DNA from: HGM11368 sp051883395
GTDB lineage: Bacteria > Bacillota > Clostridia > Christensenellales > UBA3700
DNA: 15,996 bases
Direction of reading: 5' to 3'
Assembly (NCBI GenBank): GCA_051883395.1
Contig: JBJETQ010000029.1
Location: forward strand, 1-15,996
Shown here: positions 1 to 4,985 of the stretch, one piece after another
How positions within the stretch are numbered: position 1 is the stretch's first letter
Layout of the letters: each line of letters starts with the position of its first letter
Program-made: the position numbers and the translations under genes
Notes under the pieces: model-generated
What the model saw: only the letters and a program-made list of their open reading frames with translations
Told to the model about the DNA's origin: nothing
Databases searched by the model: none

Positions 1-851
1 GTAAATACTTCAATATCGTGCCTTATTGCGTAAGCGAAAAAGACGCAAGAATAGACTATGACGAAGTGGCAAGACTTGCAAAAGAACACAAGCCTAAGCT
101 CATTCTTGCAGGCGCCAGCGCATATCCTAGAATTATAGATTTTGCCAAGTTCAAAGAAATTGCAGACAGCGTAGGAGCATATCTTATGGTTGATATGGCG
201 CATATCGCAGGGTTGGTTGCTGCCGGTTGTCATCCATCTCCCGTAGGATACGCAGACGTCGTTACTACTACCACGCACAAGACTTTGAGAGGTCCACGTG
301 GTGGATTGATACTCACCAACAACGAAGAAATTGCCACCAAAATCAACAAGGCAATTTTCCCGGGAACGCAGGGCGGACCGCTCATGCACGTCATTGCCGC
401 CAAGGCAGTTGCTCTCAAAGAAGCTATGAGCGAAGAATTTGTTGCCTACCAGAAACAAGTGTGCGCCAATGCTCAGGCTCTTGCCAAAGCTCTCATAGCC
501 AAAGGTATCGACCTTGTAAGCGGCGGTACGGACAATCACCTGATGCTTGTTGACCTGACTTCCAAGGGCAAGACGGGCAAAGAGATAGAACATTTGCTTG
601 ACGAAGCTCACATCACCGCCAACAAAAATGCGATACCGTTTGACAAGCAATCGCCTTTTATTACCAGCGGTCTGAGATTGGGTACTCCTGCCGTAACTTC
701 GAGAGGTATGAAAGAAGAAGATATGGAAGTCATTGCAGAGTGTATAGCAGACCTTGTGGACAACGGCGAAGTGGCTATCGAGAGATGTTCGGCTAAGGTT
801 GCCGCTTTGTGCGCAAAGTACCCTATATATCAAAACGATGTATTGAGATAA
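1..851 (+). CDS. glyA: Serine hydroxymethyltransferase, C-terminal part (5' end outside window)
   Basis: This cytoplasmic PLP enzyme interconverts serine and glycine with tetrahydrofolate and 5,10-methylene-THF, the main source of one-carbon units. The reading frame enters from the left edge (first full codon at base 3) and is open to the TAA at 849-851. About 282 codons are present, so roughly the first third of a usual ~415-residue protein is missing. The family signature around the PLP lysine is intact (VTTTTHKTLRGPRGG; the lysine codon is at 279-281), preceded by the MVDMAHIAGLVAAG block. The C-terminal TSGLRLGTPAVTSRGM block is also typical. A strong terminator follows 26 bp after the stop, so the gene ends its transcript. 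Identity is close to certain from the motifs. Confidence 0.97.
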   Translation, partial: KYFNIVPYCVSEKDARIDYDEVARLAKEHKPKLILAGASAYPRIIDFAKFKEIADSVGAYLMVDMAHIAGLVAAGCHPSPVGYADVVTTTTHKTLRGPRGGLILTNNEEIATKINKAIFPGTQGGPLMHVIAAKAVALKEAMSEEFVAYQKQVCANAQALAKALIAKGIDLVSGGTDNHLMLVDLTSKGKTGKEIEHLLDEAHITANKNAIPFDKQSPFITSGLRLGTPAVTSRGMKEEDMEVIAECIADLVDNGEVAIERCSAKVAALCAKYPIYQNDVLR

Positions 852-877
852 TTCGATACATATTGACAAAAACAACA

Positions 878-908
878 AAACCGCTCTTTATTTTGGGAGC
901 GGTTTTTT
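878..908 (+). terminator. Rho-independent terminator of glyA
   Basis: A 9-bp perfect stem (AAACCGCTC at 878-886, GAGCGGTTT at 897-905) with a 10-nt loop runs into a T-run to 908. It lies 26 bp after the glyA stop and separates glyA from the isc operon. Confidence 0.92.
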
Positions 909-918
909 GATTGAAATG

Positions 919-969
919 CGGCAATTATTTTGATTGTAATACGCCAATTATTTGCAACGCCAAATATTT
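919..969 (+). repeat. Three short direct repeats upstream of the isc promoter
   Basis: Three near-identical 12-mers lie on the same strand: CGGCAATTATTT (919-930), CGCCAATTATTT (942-953) and CGCCAAATATTT (958-969). Starts are 23 and 16 bp apart. They fill the space between the glyA terminator and the isc promoter. They could be binding sites or AT-rich upstream promoter sequence; no protein can be assigned. Confidence 0.5.
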
Positions 970-988
970 CCTACTATTTTTATAGGAA
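968..988. promoter_or_regulatory. Candidate Rrf2/IscR operator 1
   Basis: This is the inverted repeat TTCCTA-N9-TAGGAA. It lies just upstream of the -35 box of the isc promoter. The same arms and spacing recur at 1033-1053. An Rrf2-family regulator gene follows directly, so an autoregulatory operator is the natural reading, though it is inferred. Confidence 0.65.
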
Positions 989-1002
989 TTGTATAAAATC
1001 GA

Positions 1003-1031
1003 TTGACATAGCGACAATATAATTGTACACT
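1003..1031 (+). promoter_or_regulatory. Predicted sigma-A promoter of the iscRSU operon
   Basis: A perfect -35 box TTGACA (1003-1008), a 17-bp spacer and a -10-like TACACT (1026-1031) are visible. A start site near 1038 would fall inside the second palindrome. A TATAAT at 1018-1023 is too close to this -35 to be its partner. Confidence 0.7.
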
Positions 1032-1032
1032 A

Positions 1033-1053
1033 TTCCTAGTAAAGTAGTAGGAG
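1033..1053. promoter_or_regulatory. Candidate Rrf2/IscR operator 2, over start site and ribosome binding site
   Basis: TTCCTA (1033-1038), N9, TAGGAG (1048-1053) repeats the geometry of the site at 968-988, with matching inner bases (CTAGTA and TAGTAG). It covers the predicted transcription start and contains the AGGAG ribosome binding site (1049-1053) of the regulator gene, so a bound protein would block initiation. Confidence 0.65.
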
Positions 1054-1058
1054 ATAAT

Positions 1059-1481
1059 ATGAAACTATCTTCAAAAGCGAGATACGGGCTAAAAGCTATG
1101 TGCTATCTGGCACAAAAGGAAGCGTACGGGGACAACGTGGTATCGTTGAGCGCCGTTGCCGAAGATATAGGCGTAAGCGACAAATATCTCGAACAACTTT
1201 TTGCAACGCTCAAAAAGGCAGAGCTGGTGTCTTCGTCAAGGGGAGCGAGCGGCGGATACGTACTGCCACGGGCTGCCGACGAAATCAGCGTCGGAGAAAT
1301 TTTGCGAGCGCTGGAAGACGGATTGGTAATCGTAGATTGCGTATCGGGAGAATGTAGCAATCAATGCGGCAACAGTAGTGGTTGCCAATGCACTACCCAC
1401 GGCGTGTGGGACAAACTATACAAAACTATCAACGATTGTCTGGACGGAATGTCTTTGGCAAGCGTTATTGCGAGGGAATAA
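1059..1481 (+). CDS. iscR: Rrf2-family Fe-S cluster-sensing transcriptional regulator (IscR-like)
   Basis: This is a 140-residue DNA-binding regulator. The start at 1059 is chosen because AGGAG lies 5 bp upstream and MKLSSKARYGLKAM is the usual Rrf2 N-terminus; an upstream in-frame codon at 1023 lies inside the promoter. The winged helix-turn-helix covers about residues 1-80, with the typical EQLFATLKKAELVSSSRGASGGY recognition and wing region. Five cysteines (94, 99, 103, 109, 111) and His114 form a cluster-binding loop richer in Cys than the three-Cys loop of E. coli IscR. The stop overlaps the iscS start by one base. In this family the holo-protein senses Fe-S supply and represses the isc operon; two palindromes around the promoter fit autoregulation. 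A CymR-like cysteine-metabolism role is a less likely alternative because of the Cys-rich loop. Confidence 0.92.
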   Translation: MKLSSKARYGLKAMCYLAQKEAYGDNVVSLSAVAEDIGVSDKYLEQLFATLKKAELVSSSRGASGGYVLPRAADEISVGEILRALEDGLVIVDCVSGECSNQCGNSSGCQCTTHGVWDKLYKTINDCLDGMSLASVIARE

Positions 1482-2671
1482 TGGAACAAATATATCTTGA
1501 CCACTCGGCTACCACCTATACCGACCCCGAAGTGCTACAAGAGATGTTGCCGTACTTTACACAGGTTTTCGGCAATGCGTCGTCTCAGCACAATGCCGGC
1601 AGACAGGCGTTGAAAGCGGTGGATATGGCAAGAGAAAGAATTGCAAAAGCTATCAACTGTGCGCCCGGCGAAATATATTTTACGTCAGGTGGCAGCGAGT
1701 CGGACAACTGGGCAATAAAGGGCATGGCGCAGATGCACAGCGACAAAGGCAATCATATCATTACGACCAGGATTGAACATCCTGCCGTGATACGCACCTG
1801 CAAAGCTTTGGAAAAGCAAGGGTTTGAAGTAACCTATCTTGACGTGGACAGCGATGGTATAATATCGACAGAGCAGTTGGAAAAGGCAATTACCGACCGT
1901 ACAATTCTCATATCAGTTATGTTTGCCAACAACGAGATGGGCGCTATTGAGCCAATTGCGGAGATTGGGGCAATAGCCAAAAAGCACAAGATTGCTTTCC
2001 ATACCGACGCAGTACAGGCCGTCGGCAACGTGCCTATCGACGTCAAAGCCATGAATATAGACATGCTATCCATGAGTGGACACAAATTCTACGGACCTAA
2101 GGGCGTGGGCGTGCTGTACAAACGCAACGGACTCAGGATAGGCAAGTTTATGGACGGCGGCGAGCAGGAACGCAATATGCGTGCAGGCACAATCAATACC
2201 CCTGCTATCGTCGGCATGGGCAAGGCGATAGAACTTGCAGTAGCAGGCATGCAGGAAAACAACAAGCACATAGCGCAATTGAGAGACTATTTTGTCAGCC
2301 AGGTGTTGGAAAGAATACCCAACGTTTACTTCAACGGTCCTAAGGATATGAGCAAACGTCTGCCAAACAATGCAAGTTTCAGTTTTGAGTACGTAGAAGG
2401 CGAATCTATTCTTATGCGTCTTGACATGGAAGGTATCAGGGTATCCAGCGGCTCGGCTTGCTCGTCGGGGTCGCTCGAACCGTCGTACGTAATGTTGTCT
2501 ATCGGCGTGCCAATCGAAATAGCTCACGGAACGATACGTTTCAGTTTTGGCAAATCCAACACTATGGAACAGACGCAATACGTCGTAGACAAACTGGTAT
2601 CTGTCATCGACAATCTCAGAGAGATGTCGCCGCTATTCAAAGAAATCAAAGGAGAACGTATATATGTATAA
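1481..2671 (+). CDS. iscS: Cysteine desulfurase, class I IscS/NifS type
   Basis: This PLP enzyme takes sulfur from L-cysteine as a persulfide, giving alanine, and passes it to IscU and other acceptors. The start at 1481 is chosen because the ATG overlaps the iscR TAA (TAATG) and MEQIYLDHSATTYTDPEV is the family N-terminus; in-frame sequence upstream of it is the iscR gene in another frame. At 396 residues the length is standard. His100 (IEHPAV) and Asp176 (HTDAVQ) match cofactor positions. Lys202 in SMSGHKFYGPKG is the Schiff-base lysine. Cys327 in the SSGSACSSGSLEPS loop is the persulfide cysteine. The 3' end overlaps iscU by 8 bp. IscS and NifS cannot be separated by motif alone, but the iscR and iscU neighbours favour general Fe-S assembly. 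Translation is probably coupled to iscR. Confidence 0.96.
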   Translation: MEQIYLDHSATTYTDPEVLQEMLPYFTQVFGNASSQHNAGRQALKAVDMARERIAKAINCAPGEIYFTSGGSESDNWAIKGMAQMHSDKGNHIITTRIEHPAVIRTCKALEKQGFEVTYLDVDSDGIISTEQLEKAITDRTILISVMFANNEMGAIEPIAEIGAIAKKHKIAFHTDAVQAVGNVPIDVKAMNIDMLSMSGHKFYGPKGVGVLYKRNGLRIGKFMDGGEQERNMRAGTINTPAIVGMGKAIELAVAGMQENNKHIAQLRDYFVSQVLERIPNVYFNGPKDMSKRLPNNASFSFEYVEGESILMRLDMEGIRVSSGSACSSGSLEPSYVMLSIGVPIEIAHGTIRFSFGKSNTMEQTQYVVDKLVSVIDNLREMSPLFKEIKGERIYV

Positions 2672-3035
2672 CGATAAAGTAATGGAAGCATTTGCTCACC
2701 CAAAAAACGTCGGATTTATTGAAGATGCCGACGGTGTGGGAAAGGTAGGCAACGCAAGTTGCGGAGATATAATGGAGATAAGTCTCAAAATCAAGGACGA
2801 CGTAATCGTAGACGCCAAATTCAGGACTTTTGGCTGTGCAGCCGCTATTGCAACCAGTTCTACGGCGACCGAAATGGTCAAAGGTATGACTGTGGACGAA
2901 GCTCTCAAACTGACCAACAAAAAGGTAGTGGAAGTGTTGGAAGGCTTGCCACCGCAAAAGATACATTGTTCGGTACTTGCCGAAGAAGCAATCAAAAAAG
3001 CAATAGAAGACTATCGTAGCAGACAAAAACAATAA
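2664..3035 (+). CDS. iscU: Fe-S cluster assembly scaffold IscU/NifU-N
   Basis: This is a 123-residue scaffold on which [2Fe-2S] clusters are built from IscS sulfur before transfer. The three ligand cysteines are present in family context: Cys33 with Asp35 (NASCGD), Cys58 (TFGCAAAIATSS) and Cys102 (HCSVLAEEA). The Asp after the first Cys is the residue tied to cluster release. It is the IscU/NifU N-terminal type rather than SufU: there is no insertion between the second and third Cys, and the partner is IscS-like. The AAAGGAGAA ribosome binding site lies inside iscS and the start overlaps the iscS stop by 8 bp. A terminator follows directly. No hscA, hscB, ferredoxin or A-type carrier gene is attached, the minimal arrangement common in clostridia. 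Confidence 0.95.
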   Translation: MYNDKVMEAFAHPKNVGFIEDADGVGKVGNASCGDIMEISLKIKDDVIVDAKFRTFGCAAAIATSSTATEMVKGMTVDEALKLTNKKVVEVLEGLPPQKIHCSVLAEEAIKKAIEDYRSRQKQ

Positions 3036-3040
3036 ATAAT

Positions 3041-3065
3041 GCCGCTCTCCGAGCGGCTTTTTTTG
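3041..3065 (+). terminator. Rho-independent terminator of the isc operon
   Basis: A perfect 7-bp GC-rich stem (GCCGCTC 3041-3047, GAGCGGC 3051-3057) with a 3-nt loop is followed by a T-run (3058-3064), 5 bp after the iscU stop. Confidence 0.93.
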
Positions 3066-3087
3066 TTCCTAGCATATCATCTGTGAG

Positions 3088-3326
3088 CTATTGCTATATC
3101 AAACTATTACTATGTTAGGCTATTAACTCAACAAGCTACTATCGCAACAAACCATTACTACAATAGACTACTATCGCATCGAGATACTATTGCATCGAGC
3201 TGTTACTTACCAAACTATTACTACGTTAGGCTATTATCGCAACAGGCTACTATTACATCGAGCTACTATCGCATTAAGCTGCTGTTGCATCAAGTTCCTA
3301 TTGCATCGAGTTGTTATTGCGTAAAA
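3088..3326. repeat. Degenerate tandem array: fifteen copies of a 16-bp unit
   Basis: The stretch divides cleanly into fifteen consecutive units of 16 bp; the eighth, at 3200-3214, is 15 bp. The consensus is about CTACTATTGCATCGAG. The best copies are at 3168, 3184, 3247, 3263 and 3295. A sixteenth weak unit may precede at 3072. There is a higher-order repeat: units 8-11 (from 3200) resemble units 1-4 (from 3088), and CTATTACTAYGTTAGG occurs at 3104 and 3215 with one difference, so a seven-unit block was duplicated. Stop codons break the frames on both strands, so it is not coding. Unlike CRISPR there are no distinct spacers. It sits between two convergent operons; its function is unknown. Confidence 0.85.
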
Positions 3327-3329
3327 TTA

Positions 3330-3387
3330 ATAGACACACCTTGCGGTGCGCCTATATCAGCATAGACACACCCTGCGGTGCGCCTAT
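3330..3387 (-). repeat. Two tandem copies of an 11-bp-stem hairpin, downstream of the minus-strand operon
   Basis: Two 31-bp direct repeats (3330-3360 and 3362-3392) differ at one base, and each encodes a hairpin: stems 3330-3340/3345-3355 and 3362-3372/3377-3387. Read as minus-strand RNA each stem is 11 bp without mismatch, including two G-U pairs, with tetraloops GCAA (a GNRA loop) and GCAG. Read as plus-strand RNA the two G-U pairs become A-C mismatches. The structure therefore belongs to the minus-strand transcript and begins right at the stop of the small gene at 3389-3523. It could be a terminator lacking a good U-tract, a 3' stabilising or processing element, or a REP-like repeat. Confidence 0.7.
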
Positions 3388-3388
3388 A

Positions 3389-3523
3389 TCAGTCAAGAAA
3401 TTCGACGATTTTGTCTCTCAACATCTTTTTGCTTCTTCTTTTAAAAGAACCTGACATAACGTTTCCGCCGATATATCCCAATATCATACCGGTACCAAGA
3501 CCGATAACAGTAGCAATTTTCAT
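3389..3523 (-). CDS. Small single-span membrane protein (44 residues), unrecognised
   Basis: This small ORF reads MKIATVIGLGTGMILGYIGG followed by NVMSGSFKRRSKKMLRDKIVEFLD and a TGA at 3391-3389. Support for translation is strong: GGGAGG lies 6 bp before the ATG, and the gene starts 16 bp after the phosphodiesterase stop in the same operon. Residues 3-24 form one glycine-rich hydrophobic helix with GxxxG-type spacing, followed by a basic segment (KRRSKK) and a short amphipathic tail. By the positive-inside rule the tail should face the cytoplasm. The layout resembles YtxH-like small Bacillota proteins, but no family can be named. The stop codon overlaps the edge of the hairpin repeat. It could act as a small membrane subunit or regulator of its operon partners. 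Confidence 0.75.
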   Translation of the reverse strand: MKIATVIGLGTGMILGYIGGNVMSGSFKRRSKKMLRDKIVEFLD

Positions 3524-3539
3524 ACTTCACCTCCCACAA

Positions 3540-4283
3540 TTATTGTGTGAGAGTGGGGATAGTTATATACTCGTCGCACTTGATATTGCTTTCAAAAATA
3601 TAGTTGTCTGCGTATTCCAGAGCGTCGGTCAGTTGACTTTGTGTTCTTACAGTCCAGTTGATAATCAACTTTTCGGGGCAAAGTTTTTTGATTTGTCTGA
3701 AATACTCGTCTTTGATATTCTTTACGCCCACCGCCAAAAAGTCGACTTTGAGATATTGTTTGAGTTTGCGCTGTATGGCACGATAGAAGTCAATGGTGCT
3801 GTATAGCTGTCCCAAAACGATTTCGGGGTGATTTTTGTGCCACCAATTGACGATACGATTGTCAAAAGACTCTATGCAAATATTGCCGGTATAATCTTTG
3901 ATGGCTTCATACACGGCAAGACAGGTAGATTTTACTCTGTTGGTAGCTTTGATTTCCAATATCAACGGCACTTTTCCGTCTACCAACGTGAGTAAGTCGG
4001 AGAGCAGCGGAATAGAGTAGTCTGTATTCATAAGTTTGTATTCGGTCAGCTTGTCGCCGTTGATTTTGTAGGACATTTTCTTTATGCCGCAAGTACGTTT
4101 GAGAGTCATATCGTGATGCACGATAAGTTTGCCGTCCAGCGTAAGATACACGTCAAATTCTATGCCGAAGCCATGCGAAACAGCGTTTTCAAAAGCGCCC
4201 ATACTGTTCTCGGGCAGAGTACGGTTGTCATGCAGTCCCCTGTGAGCGATAGGTACGCTCGTAAGCCAACTTGTATCCTTCAT
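3540..4283 (-). CDS. Glycerophosphodiester phosphodiesterase (GDPD family)
   Basis: Members of this family hydrolyse glycerophosphodiesters to glycerol-3-phosphate and an alcohol, in phospholipid turnover. The protein has 247 residues from ATG 4283, a normal size for the cytoplasmic form, with no signal peptide. Catalytic motifs are in order: AHRG (His14, Arg15), PEN (Glu25, Asn26), IEFDV (Glu42, Asp44) and VHHD (His57). The C-terminal part reads LIINWTVRTQSQL, typical of the barrel end. The start is ambiguous: the ATG overlaps the stop of the LUD gene as TGATG, while a TTG one codon upstream (4286) is better spaced from AAGGAG. The stop codon TAA lies in the loop of a weak 5-bp hairpin (3535-3547) next to the ribosome binding site of the following small gene. 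Confidence 0.92.
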   Translation of the reverse strand: MKDTSWLTSVPIAHRGLHDNRTLPENSMGAFENAVSHGFGIEFDVYLTLDGKLIVHHDMTLKRTCGIKKMSYKINGDKLTEYKLMNTDYSIPLLSDLLTLVDGKVPLILEIKATNRVKSTCLAVYEAIKDYTGNICIESFDNRIVNWWHKNHPEIVLGQLYSTIDFYRAIQRKLKQYLKVDFLAVGVKNIKDEYFRQIKKLCPEKLIINWTVRTQSQLTDALEYADNYIFESNIKCDEYITIPTLTQ

Positions 4284-4891
4284 CAATATCCCAGCTCCTT
4301 GTCTACCAATATAATATGCACTTGTTTTTGCAATTTAGTAGGGTGATGCACTATGACGGTAACGTTGCACATGCAATCTTTTCCGCTGCAATCGCCGCAA
4401 ACGCCGGTATATCGGCAAGGTGTTTTTCTGTCAAGTCTCTCAGCATTTTGCGGACACGTAACGGTTTTTATGCGTTCTATTGCCTGTTCGAGATTGTCCA
4501 CGATTTTATTTTTGCCAACGATATAGATTACGTTTGGCACACCGTAAATCAACGTCGAAACTCTGTTGGCGGTGCCGTCGATATTGATCAAATCGCCCTT
4601 TTGAGTAACGGCGTTGGCAGACGACATATACCAGTCGGCGTGGCGTGCATATTCGTACAAATCGGCTCTTTTGTCTTCGCTGACGAGAGCGTGGGACAAA
4701 ACTTCGACACCTTTTTGTTGCAACAAAACTTCAATTCCAAGTTGTTTGATAGTCATGCTGCCGCCTATTCCGACGCTCTGACCGCAGCTGATAAGACCGG
4801 ACACGACGTCGTTTGTCTGCTGTTCGTCTGAGCATTGATGCACAATAAAACCTTTGCGTTGCATATTGTCAATAAGTTTTTCTATATCCAT
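4283..4891 (-). CDS. LUD-domain protein (DUF162; LutC/YkgG-like) with C-terminal cysteine cluster
   Basis: This is a 202-residue cytoplasmic protein of the LUD family, often annotated lactate utilisation protein. Family blocks are visible: GIGGSMTIKQLG (about 41-52), SSANAVTQKGDLINIDGTANRV (about 90-111) and VIYIVGKNKIVDNLEQAIERI. Six cysteines lie at 146, 159, 165, 168, 173 and 175 (TPCRYTGVCGDCSGKDCMC), consistent with metal or Fe-S binding. In the LutABC lactate system LutC works with two other proteins; neither lutA nor lutB is in view, so lactate oxidation should not be assumed. It is the first gene of a minus-strand operon with the phosphodiesterase and the small membrane protein. TAGGAG lies 6 bp before the ATG and there is an extended -10 promoter upstream. 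Confidence 0.88.
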   Translation of the reverse strand: MDIEKLIDNMQRKGFIVHQCSDEQQTNDVVSGLISCGQSVGIGGSMTIKQLGIEVLLQQKGVEVLSHALVSEDKRADLYEYARHADWYMSSANAVTQKGDLINIDGTANRVSTLIYGVPNVIYIVGKNKIVDNLEQAIERIKTVTCPQNAERLDRKTPCRYTGVCGDCSGKDCMCNVTVIVHHPTKLQKQVHIILVDKELGY

Positions 4892-4912
4892 ACTTTACTC
4901 CTATTTAAGTAT

Positions 4913-4941
4913 ATTATACAAAATTCTATTGCTAAAATCTA
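4913..4941 (-). promoter_or_regulatory. Predicted promoter of the LUD-GDPD-small protein operon
   Basis: On the minus strand an extended -10, TGTATAAT (TATAAT at 4918-4913), stands 21 bp upstream of the LUD start codon. The -35 at 17 bp spacing is poor (TAGATT, 4941-4936), as is usual with a TG-extended -10. It overlaps the divergent lepA promoter. Confidence 0.6.
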
Positions 4942-4957
4942 TATATTTTTATATAAT
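4929..4957 (+). promoter_or_regulatory. Predicted sigma-A promoter of lepA-hemW
   Basis: TTGCTA (4929-4934), a 17-bp spacer and a perfect TATAAT (4952-4957) lie 28 bp upstream of the lepA ATG. The region overlaps the -35 region of the divergent minus-strand promoter, so the two may compete for polymerase. Confidence 0.72.
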
Positions 4958-4985
4958 AATTAAAAACTGTAACAAAGGTTAGACT

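Noticed and set aside
1382..1480. N-terminal extension of the cysteine desulfurase (start at 1382)
   Set aside because: These codons overlap the end of iscR, resemble no desulfurase sequence, and the ATG at 1481 gives the canonical N-terminus and length.
2066..2578. Long minus-strand ORF (170 codons) opposite the cysteine desulfurase gene
   Set aside because: It lies wholly inside iscS on the other strand, has low-complexity composition and no ribosome binding site; iscS motifs explain the sequence.
3088..3326. CRISPR array
   Set aside because: The units are contiguous with no unique spacers, too short at 16 bp, and no cas genes are nearby.
3535..3547. Palindrome CACAATTATTGTG as an operator
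   Set aside because: It is inside the end of the phosphodiesterase gene, only a 5-bp hairpin around its stop codon, with no promoter nearby; probably chance.
3378..3806. Plus-strand ORF of 142 codons over the small protein and phosphodiesterase genes
   Set aside because: It runs antisense to GDPD motifs and to the small ORF, which has the better ribosome binding site; no family resemblance.
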